The notes beneath the pieces are model-generated. The model did no database searches, had not been told where the DNA came from, and worked only from the letters and a program-made list of their open reading frames with translations. Positions 13,901 through 27,345 of a DNA stretch of 64,000 nucleotides are shown here, one piece after another (positions within the stretch are counted from its first letter, which is position 1; each line of letters opens with the position of its first letter). The position numbers were made by a program, and so were the translations under genes. Source of the stretch: Trileptium ribeirensis (taxonomy: Eukaryota > Nematoda > Enoplea > Enoplida > Thoracostomopsidae); NCBI GenBank assembly GCA_030248225.1, contig JASANE010020038.1, forward strand, positions 1 to 64,000, read 5' to 3'.

Positions 13901-16900
13901 ATTAGACGCTAAGCGTGCGAATCACGTCTTCTAGGTCAGAATGGGCCCCAAATGGGTCAAAGGTCATTTTTTAAATTTTTATGTTTCTTTCGCGACCTAT
14001 AATATCTCGCGATACACGCTTAGGAGCGAAAAACGTAGACCACCAACATTACTTGCCACAGTGTTGCCGTTTTCGAGTTATGAGCCAAAGTTGAAAAAAT
14101 ACCCAAAGAAGTTAAAATTCAAAATTATTACTAAGCAAGGTTTTTCTTGTTGGGATAAAGTATCATAAGGTAATTTATCCGGCTAAATAAGTTGGTTTAA
14201 TTGTTTTATCGCCATATTGGATTTGTTATTAACCCTCTTGACAGTGCCGGAGCAACATTTGGTAAATTTTGTCACAAAACAATGTCAATTCCCGCCACTT
14301 TTCTAATTTAGATGTATGTAGGTCAATGGAACGCGTCTCTAGGCTTAGTTGCTAAATACGATAAAAGAATTGTATTTGCGTTATACTTGACATTACACGC
14401 ATGTGGATGACCATAGATTCTACTTCAAGGTTGCGGGTTAGTATTCTTACCGCTGCTCGGCTTTAAGAGCACACAGGGTGCTCCACATATTCTGTGTGAC
14501 CTTTAGAGCACAGAGGTGCCCCGAAAATTTTAGTGCTAGAGAGCACAGGGGTGCTCTGAGTTTGGATTGTTGACTAAGGCGATTTAATCTTAAGTTAAAG
14601 ATCAAGCCGGGTCGATCCACCATCTAGTTCATAAAGCTTACTCGAGACTCTAGCTCTAATTTTATTTTAGGATCCATACATCCACTTTATTAATTCAAAC
14701 AATTCATTTATTTTATTGCAGTATATTTTTTTCAGTTAGAGTTAGGTGCTTCCTAGTACTAGATTCTAAGTACTACCATTATAAAAATATAATAACCATA
14801 AAGTAGCATGTCGGCGTAACAATACGACATAAAATGAGACGAGTGATTTACTAACAGAAAGGAACCACTTATATACAGAACGTGTACAGTGACACGTATA
14901 TTTGATTGTCCAAATTAGTGTTACCGCGAATATGAATAATGACACGTATCAATAATCATTCAATCAGCGGCGAACAGTACTTCTGCCAGTGAGCCTGTTT
15001 CGAATCCTCCAATAACACAAGACCACGTCAGCTCAGAAGCATTTCATATGGATCCTGCTGAGCGTCGCCCATGGCTGGGGTTAGGGGTCGTCGTTGAATA
15101 TGTGAGGGGCCGTCGTAGAACCCCCACAGTGCTGCTACACCTGGCCGCCACAATAATAATTGTATAATAATAATAATATAATATAATGTATACTATAGAG
15201 CATCACTGCTCTACGAAATGACGCTAATTTGGTTCGGATATATGCACCAGTTATCAAGTTACAATTCATTCATGTTTTGACTGATCCTTTGAGATCAGAC
15301 GCGTGCCCATTTCGGCCCTATTTTATGACTAGAAGGAGTTGGAATCAGGTTTTGCGTCTAACCAGTCAGCTCTGAACTGAGTTGATTGAGCTATCGCGCG
15401 AGCCAATCCGCCCAGCCACAGTTGAGTTATGTGTGTCACCCTAAAAATCCAGAAATAAACACCGTCGAAGCCGAAAGTTATAACGTTGGAACAAGAACAG
15501 CTTAGTGCGAGGGCTCGGAGGCGGGAGTTCCACGACGTCAGCTTAGTATACTAACGTGCCCACGGTATTCCGAATATTGGGGGAACACTGGAGCTCCGAT
15601 TGTTTATTGTCGTGGGAAATTTCTAATTAGATGAAATGTGTTTAAAAACGTTACTTTCGTGTTTTCATGTGCTTTTACTGTCGTACAAGATTTTTGAGGC
15701 TATAAAATAATTTTTTATCTTCAGAAATAGCCGTAATTAATATTTTAAAAACAATTATACTGAAAACATCAATTTAGAGACAAAAATTTTTCGTAAGCGT
15801 GGGAGGTGGCAGCGGGAACTAACATAGAACTTCACTGACATTCAAGAAAACTTCACTGACATGGGGGATTGTGGTATTAAGGGGTGGGTCCTGGTGGCCC
15901 TTTCCTACTGTGGACAGGCCAGGTGTAAAACTCATTTCAGTCTCACTTCCGCCCCTAAAAGATGCACTTGCTCATAAGTTACGGCTCAGTCCTATTTAGT
16001 TTGCTCTCAAAAGTTTCATTATAATGCTATACAGACAAATTGAGTTATCACAAATGTTTTTATTTAGATGGATCGAAGCATAAACTGTCGTTTGATACAG
16101 CTTATTTCAAGTCCCACAAATTTTTTTGTACGGCTTTGATTTAAAATTTACCCAGGTCATCGTTTTATATGATATAAAAGATGACGGATTTAATGGCTTA
16201 GCGGACCGATTCTTTCCAGCTGACCACAAGACGATTTATAAAATATTATTGGTATAGATGAAGGCAACTCTGACACAGGTAAATCTATAGATGTGGAGGA
16301 TATTGTTATGTTTTTGCATCGCAATTGCCAGTTGCTATATAATCAGTACATGATAATAATCTGGTAAGTGCCACTGAAGCTCGTTTTTGTGTTGCTGCGG
16401 ATATAGAACTGCAATGGAAAAACTAATTTTACCACATTACATTTGTAGATACCAAGATTGGGGAATAGCGCGTCTGTTAGACAATTCTGTGCTAATGGGA
16501 AGCGGACAGAATATTTTCATTAAATATGTCAAAATTAGGTTTGTAGTAGTTACGACCTTATTCCATTAAACCGACGACCGCTGCTTTTTCGTGTTTATGG
16601 ACTTTTTGTGCGCTTGCTACTTAGATACGGTTACTTGCTTTAATAATCATTATTTTGAATTCCGTTATTATTTCTAGCAAGAATATTTTTAGATGTAGGG
16701 TACAATATCGTTCTGTGATCAGCTAAAGGTAGCGGAAAATGTTCTAATGAAAATAATGTTTTTATGAAAAGATTTACTAAAATGTATTTTTATTATTAGA
16801 CAATACAGTTTCAAAGATTTGTTACGGATTAAGTGATCAAAATTAAATAACAATTTTTGGAACCAGGGCTTGGCAAACTCAGCGGTTTAAGCACTAAATT

Positions 16901-19900
16901 TTTGGATTCAATAGGTTTTGTCTCAGAATCTTCTTCTAGTCCAAGTGAGAATTTTCATCTTAACAGATAAACGGTTTTTTCAAAAAGTTTTCGAATTTTT
17001 AGTGCATTGTTAGATATTCCGATCTCTAATAAATTGTGACTTGAAAAATATAATTTCACCAGATATTCACTTATTTGGTAATGGTAAAAATTGATTGGCA
17101 AAGGAGTTATTAAGAATATATAAAAATACATAAGCAGTAAGGTATTGTATAAATATAAGTAAGTGTGGTATTCGATGATTTGAGCGTTTCATGCTTTTAT
17201 TGCAATACGACAGGTCATGTTGATGTCCTTTTCAACTGTATAAAGTTATTTGCATTATATATCCGATTGTGAAGAATGATTTTGGACTGAATAATTTTTG
17301 TTCAATATTTTAATGTTTATCTAAGGTTTATAGTACGATAAACCGCAAGAACGGCTTTCATTTGTGTTGTATTTGTTTTTTTGGTAATGTTGACAAATAT
17401 TTTTGGTACGTAGTAATAATTAAGAAATAATAATAATTGTGATAGTAACATTTTCCTAACACAGTTAGCTGTTAGGTGTGTTGCGGACTCGAGACTATTA
17501 TACACCGTGAAGGTTTTGAGAATATTCTGTTGGGATAGTCACCACGTTCATAAATCTAGTAATTTTGTCTACGCAAATATAAAAACAAATAATGTAATAT
17601 TTTAAACATCGACACGGCGAAAGTTGTTTGTCCGAACTCCTACATTATTAATGCTCACAGCAAAAACATTTACAAAATTGTGATAACAAAAATTTTGATG
17701 TTACGTTTTCATTGTTTTTTAATATCATGTATCAGTCTATCAAATTAGGTGCATTTTTGGTTCAGACCTAAAATCTTCCTTTGATTTCACGGTTTTATTT
17801 TTGAAAATCAGGTGGGTGTGAAATTTTCCAACAGTGTGCAAAATTCTTCCATAATGTGTAGTTCAAATATACACCATTATATACAAAATCTTTGTGCGTA
17901 TATAAATATATACATAATATAATCCCATGTTACGTAAAACAAAAAATCCCGAGTTCTATCAGCAGGATGTCGCGGACTTCTTGCAGATGTCATCAACGGG
18001 GGTTCAGCTATTGGGGCCGAGACTGCCGCAAAGGCAGTGATGGTCCAACATAGGAACTTCTGTCCAGTATGAGCCTCAAGAAGAAAAGAAACATCTGCAC
18101 ACCTGGAGCTTTCAGCAAGCCTGGCGTTAAGCAGATTAACGCGTACCTTCGCTACAAGCGTGGCGTGACGGTATTAACTGTGTTATCCCAGTAGGACCGA
18201 CAGTCATTAATGCAGCTACGCCGTGTTCGTTTTAGCAGAATGAAGTCGGGCTGGGTGTGATACGAAGCATCGGGTGCTATACAGGCCGTAAGATACTGCT
18301 CTTTGTGCTTGAAAGCGGTAGTGCTCATGAACAGGTACCAAATTTCAGCAAGTGATGAGAGTCGAAACCCGTTGTCGTTTAAGCTGCGCACTGCATATCT
18401 GCCAAATATAGATGTGTGTTGGGTCCACGGTTCCACTTGCGCATTGAATACGCCGCAGACCGTAAGAAAGTTACTTGGTGGACATGAATTAATGATTTCA
18501 GAAAGACTGGTTGAATTCGAGTAGAATGAGAGAGTGAAGCGAGTTCGCTCGCGAGGAACGAGAATTTTCAATTTTGGCTCTGGAGGGGGGTTGAGGAGGT
18601 CCTGTCTGTGTGTGTCTGTCGCACCTGGATCTCGATAACGGTTGAGCGTTTTGTGATGCAAGACAGCTCATTCGAACCGCAATGGTCGATTTAGGTGTAG
18701 AGCCCGATTTTTGAATTTTTTACCGTGGGAAAAGTTATGGGGCAAAATGATGTCATTTTGGTCCATTTTTCGGGCACCCCCTCCAGTTTTTGCGACTTTT
18801 CTCAATAAGCAAACGAGGTATCCGTAAACTAATAGGCCTATTCCACGTAGCTTTACCAGCGCTTTCCAATGATATATAACAAGTTTTTCAACTACTTCCC
18901 AATCTGGAGTCTATAAGCTTATTGTTGGCGCCAAATTTCATATTTGGTGAAAAGTCGTGGTAAATGCACCTAAATGTGTGCTTATTGTTGGTTTTAGTGT
19001 CGGATATGGGGTTTTCTGGGCCGACAAGCTGATTGCGAGTGTCAAAAATATTGTGTGGCAAATATTTTCCACACTTCTGCTTCATAATTGGTATGAAAAA
19101 TGAGATTTTTCTCAAGTGTCGGTTTGAATTCTTTAACGTCCTTTTCTCGGTCAATTTAGGGTTTTATTGAATTATTAAATTGTTAGTTCATTGTTTTTGT
19201 ACTCGTTGTATGATGTTTTGTCTACTGCATACGTTGGCTATCAAAAGAGGTGGGCGTATCTATGACTCATCACTCACGGTCTATATAATGCTGCACCTGC
19301 GTACTGTTTGTTTGTGTGTGCTTTCTACAGCAGGCTTCGGGGGATTGTTCTCACCACTCGAATTCTGGCTCGCAAGCGAGCTTCACTAGTATAGGAGGCG
19401 CTTTTGACCACTGTACCCCTGAGTTCGGCTTGAGCGTAAGCTGCAACCATGGTTAGATTCGCGGGTTTACATCTAGGACGTAACATCGCCAGCCTGAACC
19501 TAATGGGTTCCAAGCGGAGCAGCGCAGATGCAAGCTGAATAGCAACCAACAAACCCACGTCATAGAATCCTTTTTCTTCCGCCGTGATGCACCCAGAATG
19601 GTACGTCATGTAAGGGGTGGTTCAGGGTTTTAGTGCCCATTCCACTTAACCTGTGATCCCATATACACGCCACGTTGATGCCATGTGCGTGGAGGGATTC
19701 GGTAAGTAGCTCACATGCGCCTCATTTAAGCAGTGTGAGAATATTCCAGAAAATATTTTCAACGTTTCTACACAATGATGTTTGGTTTGAGGCGCTGGTC
19801 CACTGTTAACAGTAGCCGCGCGTTTAGGTGATTGCGCGTCGTCAGCACAGGACGCGGTAGCTCTGTTTGTTAAGCAATTTAAATTCGAATTCATAATGGT

Positions 19901-22010
19901 GAAGGTTTCATGGAGAGTTCGTCGATTACTGACTCTCCTGTTCCAATAACCCGTTACGGAAGTAGCTTGCCCTTAGATGCCAACAGACGCAACGGTTCCG
20001 TTGCTGCTAGATGCTAGCAGTAACAGATCTGGATTTGATTTGAGCAGGTTTACTTTTAACGTGGTTTCTAACCCACGTAGTATCCCAGGCTTTAGGCGGC
20101 CTTTACCCGTCTTGACACAGAACCGTCGTTGGGTTTATGCAATTTTTCGGAGCAGTACGTGCAACCCTACACCCTGACTGCACCCTCGAAATCTCCCGTT
20201 GCTTGGTTCGCGACTGCTTATTCAGGCGAGGCCATATTTTCAACTAACCTTCATACTGAAAGCTGAAACCATTATTCGTTAGCTGTGGAGGCGCCTTGTC
20301 ACCCTGCCACTCGAGCCTTAATCACCTCCGGGGTCATGAATGCAAGGAACATGGTTGTGCTTAGTAAACACAGAAAAGTTTGGAAATTTTATATGACGAT
20401 CGCACTGCCTTATGTGCTCAGTCGAATGGTGACCAGCTCGATTTGTATGCAGTTGGGACTTAGAACTGTTTTGCTTATTCTCGAACATAACTAGTTTCAG
20501 AAAAACCGCTCTGAACTCGTTAACTCATGAGCATCTCAAGCCATTTTCGAAAAGATCCGATACTCTTGGTAATCCAAAAATTTTCAACCATAAATGTGCA
20601 CCTGAGATGTATAATTTCTGAGCCGCCTCGACTCGAAGAGTTGGGTCGAATGGTATCAAAATTAATGTTTTTCTTTCAAAATTGACAATTTTGGGGTGGA
20701 ATGGGTAAAGAGGGAAAACACCTAAAATCCATTCCTTTGATATGCCCGAAGGGGTCTGTGTATTCATATACTTAGTGTATAGTTACATACTAATCCTGCC
20801 AGAGATGTCCGCTTTTCGGTGGAAATGCGTCTATGTCATGTTAACAGTATTCGATAGCGCATGTTAAATTTGATCGAACGTATAAATAGAAAATATCTTT
20901 ACCTGTTAAGAATCAGTTAATACAATACCTAGACAGTTCTCGAAGAACTTCATTTTTAGTTCTAAGTGTATTCTAATAACGAGCCATATGCAGCTGCATA
21001 AAAGCTTTTCTCACTCTGCAAAACGAGCACTTGAATTGGTTATTTTCCATTATCCCCCAAGCCCGCATTTGCAAAAAAATGGTCAGATTCTTTAAATTTT
21101 GGTATTTCTGTAATCCTCGAGACCTCCACTGATCATTTCGACCAAAAAAATTAAATTTTTAGAACTTTAGATTTTTTCGATTTTTTGGAATAAAAATTTT
21201 TTCTTAAAAATTGGATTTTTACCAATCATTCGACGCGGCTTGACGAGCTGAGTGCAATGGTGTTATTTTTAACGGGATCTGATAAAAGCGTCCTACGTTG
21301 TGGCCAAAATTGTTCAATTGCTAAGCCTCTCAGCCTCCGATTCCCGGATACCGTTAAAAATATCACCATTCGATTCAGCCGTGTCGAATGGTGGCTAAAA
21401 ATATAATTTTAAGAAAATTTTTTTGAGTTCGTAAGGGGTTCCTAAAAATTTTAAAAATTCTAATTTTTTGGTTGAAATAATCAGGGGAGGTGTCGAGGAT
21501 CACAAAAATACCAAAATTTCCAGAATCTGACCATTTTTGGGCAAACGCTGGCTGGGGATATTGGAAAAGAACCCTTGAATTTTCATGTTTTTATTGAACA
21601 TAAGGCCGTTTTGCGCTTATATCACATTAAAGAATTGAGAATGTTGTAGTTGCTGGGAAAGCCCCGTCGCACAGTAGTCAGCGCTCGCAACACCTTATCT
21701 GTAATTTGGTTATTTAATCTCCTCAGCTATTAATCTATATATTTAAATGGTGCTGAAACAACGAAAAGACTATTTTATAATAATTGGAATAACATTGCTA
21801 GTATATTTACGGCATAGTGGAATTGCAGTCGGATAATTTTTGGTTATGTTATGTTTTGCTGACGATAAATGTTATGTAAAACATAATTTTGTATTTATCT
21901 CTAATAGTATAAAGCAATAAGTATATATTTAAACGGCAAATGCAAAATGTAAGGCAAAAGTATGACACGATACGTCTCTCCACTCCATGCCGGATGTCAC
22001 GTATATTTTC
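10938..22010 (-). repeat. Right arm of the giant palindrome
   Basis: This is the mirror of 38-10912 and slightly longer through small indels. A 169-codon open frame at 18152-18661 (minus) is intact here but frameshifted in the matching left-arm segment (about 3390-3930). It resembles no family I know, so I do not call it a gene. The part from about 11640 to 12430, read on the plus strand, is clearly related to the single-copy segment 46370-47600 in COASY intron 6. A bounded miniature element at 32587-32907 shares its terminal motif ACTGTGGACAGG with 15907-15918 and resembles the neighbouring arm sequence. Confidence 0.85.
21018..21615. repeat. Nested inverted repeat inside right arm
   Basis: This is the mirror copy of the inverted repeat at 434-1030, with the same inner hairpin near 21362-21393. 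Because both arms carry it at the corresponding place, it was present before the arms duplicated. Confidence 0.75.
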
Positions 22011-25009
22011 TTTCTAAATCCTCGCATTTGGGGCGATCCCATTATTCTGTAAGGGATATGCTGGTGATTGAATATGGTCTGTTGAATAACTTTTATCGGT
22101 TCAAGCGACCCTCCTCAAACATATCGGCCCGACAGCCCCTACAAAACGGAGCTGTTCGATGTGTGTCCCTTCGAAAATGATAAGGACAAAAACACATGTG
22201 ATATCTAACACGGGTTAACGTCATATAGGGCGTGGCTTTGTCCGATATTTGAAATGTGTGCTCTATTTTAGCGATTTGTCCTCTATTTTACACATCTTCA
22301 GTTTTTTAGAAAATATTTTCCTGCTTAATTGAAGCTCGACCTGACTAAAGTTCCGGACAATTTTTCACACGGATAATATTGTTTATTTATACACTTAGTT
22401 TTTCTTTTCAAATATGACTATTCCTTCGCGACGTGACCGTCTTGTTATCGTAACTTCCAGTATAAAAGTTTATTACGCCAAAAGCGATTACGGTCTTTAG
22501 CTGCTAAAACATTTTGGAGCTATAACAACTTTGATTCTCAATCGGAGCCATAACCGATATTAAAAAATTAAGTAACCGAAACCTATATTTTTGAAAATCC
22601 TGCCGCCGCTGAATTCATTCGCTAGTGATATTAAAGGTTAACTAAATTATAATAAAATAAATAATGATAATCGGTCGTCAGGTTAATAATAAAATTAGTG
22701 CTAATCTGCTACAAAACTAAAACGTGTGTAAGGTTCGTATCAAAACCTGCTCCCAACTTGGAGCCCGTACTGGGCAGTTGGATACTATTGCGGTCTTATC
22801 GAGCCCTGAATCAAACCGAAGCACCATCATCCCACATGTGCTTGTTTAGTGGATTGATCTGTAGCTTATCCTACTATGAGAGAAATAAAATATATTAATA
22901 TTTGCAAAACTATCCAATATAAGAATAAAGAGCAGTGGTATGTCTTGGTAAATGTTGGGTGAACACTAAATTCGCTAATATTCCTTTCCCAAATTGTTTT
23001 GAAAAATCAGAGTTTTTAAGTAAATCAGAAAGCCAGACACTGTAGGAGAAGTATTACTGTGTAGGATTAAACTACGAGCTGAACAATATGAAGAAATATT
23101 TTTATGACTGTAAGTTAATGTGCAAACTAGCTTATATCATGCCTAGTATCTATCAAAAATATAATTTAGGTTATTTTATCTACGTTTAATGTAGATATGT
23201 GCTAATTATTATTGTCTTCTGCTTTTGCTAAATATGGTATGTTGTAGTAAGCCATGGAACTGTCTGTTCGCAGAGACTAATTTGGTTTACAAATTTTAAT
23301 AATTGTCTGTCAATATTCTCATTTCTTTTAAAAGAAAAACTTGAATTGGAATCAAGTTCTATTTTACGCTGTTTTTATGATTACAGTATCAGTACATCAC
23401 CTTGTTTTATATGAACTATTTTATTGACTCTTAAGACTTGATGAGATATGTTCAATGGCTCGAAAGATATTTTGCTGCGGAAGGCTTGTAACTATTGAAC
23501 ACCACTGTGTTTGACACAATATAGTTGTTGGATCGTTCGATGCTTTTGGTATGCTCATTCATAGTAGTTTTCCTTATTGCACGAAACAAAAGATGTTATA
23601 TACAATAAAAAATTTTACAAGGCCCGAAGTACTAAGGACAAAATATATATTATACTACAATAGAATCAATTTGTGTCACTGTGACGTTTCAGGACAGTTC
23701 GGTTCGAACCCGGCCGCGTGTTAAACTGTATCCTGACCCATGACGTAGATCTCTATAATTATTTATAGTAGTACAGCAGGTCGTATGTGTTAAAGGTTAA
23801 AACAGAAATTACATATTCGTTGAGCAAACACTACATATTCTTGTCATTTTGATTAAATTGTGAAACTCATTTGTTTGGCTTAATTTTTTGACATATTTAA
23901 GGGTACTTTATACGTTATCGTTGTGCAATATCTCAGCTACGTCTTCCAGTTTTTATAATTTATTTTATGTGCTTGCGATAAGTTATTGCTTAAAATTCTG
24001 TGTTATACATTAAAACTACTATATTTGTCTGGAGTTGATTATCCATTATCGTATCGTTTAAATAAGATTACATGGCTAGTTCATTCAAGCATTGTATTTT
24101 GCAAATAAACATTGGTTTAAAATTAATTTGTCTTTGCTTTCGTTGCATAGTAGACGAAAGATTGGTCTGTAATATCTTGCAGCGGTAACCACCAAGAGAT
24201 CGGCTTGTATTTTAAACCATTCCTTCGGGAGTGTGCTTTCTGGGGACACAGTACCTTTAAAACAGTGTTAATCGGTTACAGATACGTTGAAATGAATCAT
24301 TCCATCGTTTTCAGCATTTTCGAATACCTTGATATAACAGATGCGACAAAAATGTCATTATAGTTCAAATAACGAAATCAGGCATGGTTCTCGGGGTATC
24401 CCAGAAGATACAATAACATGCCAAAATGGACACATCGGTCACGCATACGTTCAAATGTTTTTTTTTGTTTCCAGTGGCCCCGAAAGTTTTTCTAGTTACC
24501 ATATAATGCTAATTAACGATTATAGGACTTAAAAAATATGTTATATAAAGATTTCAAATGGGACCTTTGGGACCCCATTTTGTGCCCCTATCTCCTTGTC
24601 CGCGAATGTATCAACAAAATGCAGATCTCACCCAGGCGAAAATAAAACATATGCAATATTTTTTCACAAGGCCTGTGTTTTGAGAAATAACTAAAAGCGT
24701 TGGGAACAAAAATGGAGGGTGTATCCTCTGTAAATAATCATATATACATAATGCAGTGCTACAATTCGTACAAACTATGTACAATGTATCATCATACATT
24801 TATCGTGTTCAGTTTGGTATAACTTTGTTACACAATAATTATGCATTAATGTACAATTGCTGTAGGGTTTGTTCGACATACAATTGTCCGTATTCATGTT
24901 AATTTCTATGCAAATGCTACCAAAATAATGTCACACAATAATTATATCAAATTATCATTACACAAATTTTAAGAGAATAAGCTAACTTATTAATATTAGC
25001 CTATAAACA
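22011..25009. other. Intergenic, AT-rich, no gene seen
   Basis: No reading frame resembles a known protein and no repeat structure stands out, apart from a short imperfect hairpin around 23682-23730 containing GGTTCGAACCCGGCCGCG. Confidence 0.5.
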
Positions 25010-25217
25010 GCGGGATTGTCTCGATCTCCGGTTCCACAACTTTTCGGCCCATACGAGATCCAGAGTGGTAACTGGAGTCCTCGCAATCGGTAATTTTCTT
25101 ACGGTATCGCTCAATTTACCGACCCAGAAGGGTTGGAATCACGTGTCAACGCGCCCCGAATTCGAACACACTATGTTACCATCGCTAGTCTAACGCTCTA
25201 ACGACTAAGTCACTGGA
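25010..25217 (-). repeat. tRNA-derived SINE (candidate)
   Basis: Read on the minus strand from about 25217, the sequence opens with GGTCCAGTGACTTAGTCG and continues TTAGAGCG, resembling a tRNA A box and D arm. GTTCGAATTC, a match to the B box, follows about 30 bases later at 25159-25168. The 3' half does not fold back onto the 5' end as a true tRNA acceptor would, and about 140 bases of unrelated body follow towards 25010. This layout is that of a tRNA-headed SINE. The 3' boundary is uncertain and no target duplication was found. Confidence 0.55.
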
Positions 25218-25299
25218 CCTTAGTTTTGGAGATATTTGGACTAACCTGACAAAGTCATGACCTTCAATAATTCAGCAGGTACAATTCATACATGCTGAC

Positions 25300-25560
25300 G
25301 ATCCGAGATTCTAAGGGGATAGCAAAGTGCCCCGCTGGGTAGGAGTGACCTTCGGCCTCCCAGAGGGTCATCTGGGCTGCGTGTGGGTAGCGTCATTCGC
25401 GCTAGGCAGAGGAGTGGTGCCTCCTTCGCCGGAGAAGGTGTCTGGTCAGCCGCGAAGGAAGGTCTGAACTTTACGCTGACGTGGTTCGACGCCTCATGTG
25501 GGGTATGGTAGCTTCCCCATAACCATCATTGGTACGTTTGCGAAAGCGAGAGCTGGTGTA
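25300..25560. other. Unclassified GC-rich island
   Basis: This stretch is much richer in GC than its surroundings and contains compact complementary pieces such as CTCCTTCGCCGGAGAAGG. It has no open frame of note. It may be the body or 3' tail of a non-LTR element or SINE related to the adjacent tRNA-like segment, but nothing proves this. Confidence 0.3.
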
Positions 25561-26599
25561 TATATTCGTTTACATGTTTATTGTATTACGTGTTTATTGC
25601 TCTGCATAACATTCTATTGCTGTTTGAGATTGGAATAAATTTCCTAAATTCTTTTGGTTTTGATGTGCGTGTGTGTACAAAGTCCAGTTGTGGCTGATAA
25701 AATGTAACTATTAACGTAAGTAGGACTAGTGTAAATTTCTAATCCTGTTGTGAGGGTTTGCGGATTTCATTAATTGTGTGAGCTTAATCGTAAGTGTGGC
25801 AACATCACTGATACGCTGTTGTTAGAGAAATATGCTTAACCAATCTAAATTGAATGAATTTCTGTGTGTATATACCTTTAGCTTTCAGATTTTCCTGTGT
25901 GTTATGCGCGTTCACATTATAATGTCCACGCGGATTGGAACCTTTGTCCTCCTACAGTCGTGACCCTGCCGTATAAACGTCAGGGTCATGCCGAAACCAT
26001 GAATCAGTCCTAGGTACAAAACTAAAACACTGTCTGCTGTGTAGTTTTTTTAGCAATCTATATTTTGGCCCATGTCGACTTTAAGAGCCGTAGTATAATG
26101 CATGCCCTATCGTTCTCGAGCATTAAGCATTAATCTTAGCGTAAGCTAAGGTCCTTATGTAAGCCATGTACTAAGCCTAAGTAGGGGGCTGCCGCCCCTG
26201 AGCCACCCACTCTAAGCTGTTCTTTTTTTCTAGCGTTATAACGTCCGGCCCCTGAAGTTAACGTGTGCCGATATGTTTATCTAGACCATATCAATGTTGA
26301 CCAGATAATGGGGTACCCCGTCAATAAAACAGGAACGGTGTGCTTGACATGGTCCAGAAGTGGCAATACGCCTAGCGAGATCCCCATGAAAAAAATTTAT
26401 AAAAAACATGGGAAGGTCTAAAAACCCTGTTGTCGACTATGTAGTATATCTAGGGTCAAACGCTGACACCGCATTAAACTCTACCGCGGTATAGCGGCAT
26501 ACTTTGGATTTTGCATTATACGGTGCTTGACTACTGTACTTTAATATTTCAGTTCAACCCGCGTGGAACTAATTTAGAATCAGTAATATCGGTGGAGCG

Positions 26600-27345
26600 A
26601 AACTGGCGGATGTTTTATTACAGCCCTTTCGCGCATAGACTCGCACGGTTATGATATTCGCACACTTTGTGAGGTTCCCTAAGGAAATTAAATAGCGTAG
26701 TAGTGGCTAGCGTGCAACGATCTTACCCAAACGATCAAGATTCAATCCGCCGTTGCGGCAACAGCTTGCTCACCGTAAACCTACAATAATTCATGCCGGA
26801 AAAGGTCAAACAAATTTTATATTATTGTGCATTTAACCTTTTCCCGCATAAAAGCCAAACGGTTGTGACTGTGTACATTGCGACGCGCTGCGTTAAAACA
26901 GAATTTTGTGCGGCGTGCGTTCGCTTGCTTTGTGAAGTTTCTTAAGCAACTGAGCAAAAGCTAAATAGCGCGACGGCTAGCGTACAAGGCTCTCACCCAA
27001 AACGATCTAAGCTCAATCCGCCGTTGCAGCAAATGTTTGCTTAACATGTTCGAAAAGCACAATTATTAATGCGGGAGATGGTTTAAATAAAATTTAGCCT
27101 AACGTTACAATAACCCTTTCCTCATAGGGTCACACGGTTGTGACTGTGCATTGCAACGTGCTGTTGCTAAAACAGGGTGTCGTGCGGCGTGCGTTGTTAT
27201 TCGCTCGTTTTATGAGGTTCCTTGAACCGTGCAACAGCTCCCAGCGTAATGACTAGCGTACAAGATTTCCATTCAAACGACCCAGGATCAATCGGCTGTT
27301 GCGACAAAACTTTGCTCAACATTATACAAAATGCATGCTAGTTTA
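26600..27345. repeat. Degenerate tandem repeat, three ~270-bp copies
   Basis: The anchor CACGGTTGTGACTGTG recurs in variant form near 26643, 26858 and 27133. Each copy continues in the same order with a GTGCGGCGTGCG block, a TTGTGAGGTTCC-like block, GGCTAGCGTACAA, an ACCCAAACGATC-like block, AATCCGCCGTTGC and a GCTCAAC-like block. The first copy lacks about 55 bases after the anchor, which explains the shorter first spacing. The copies have diverged considerably. Confidence 0.75.

Larger units (their letters stand above)
38..22010. repeat. Giant imperfect palindrome (22 kb inverted duplication)
   Basis: The sequence from about 38 to 10912 returns as its reverse complement from 10938 to 22010. 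The outer ends match as GAAAATATACGTGACATCCG on the left and its complement ending at 22010. Many anchors along the arms pair in order, for example 7431 with 14557, 9293 with 12624 and 4902 with 17170. The pairing sum drifts between about 21850 and 22070, so small insertions and deletions have built up. By eye the arms differ by a few percent, partly as clustered changes. The 37 bases left of the palindrome and the sequence after 22010 are unrelated. I see no gene and no clear target duplication; both flanks show only TTT at the edge. It may be a foldback-type element, a fold-back replication duplication, or an assembly or missed-adapter read artefact. Confidence 0.93.

Noticed and set aside
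18152..18661. 169-codon open frame (minus strand) in the right palindrome arm
   Set aside because: The left-arm counterpart (about 3390-3930) is frameshifted, no motif or family is recognisable, and no splice or initiation context supports it.
38..22010. The giant palindrome as Polinton terminal repeats
   Set aside because: The ends are not of the AG...CT type, no 6-bp duplication is present, and no Polinton gene lies between the arms.
23682..23730. GGTTCGAACCCGGCCGCG, a perfect B-box-like match, as a tRNA gene
   Set aside because: There is no A box at the right distance on either strand and no cloverleaf; only a short hairpin is present.
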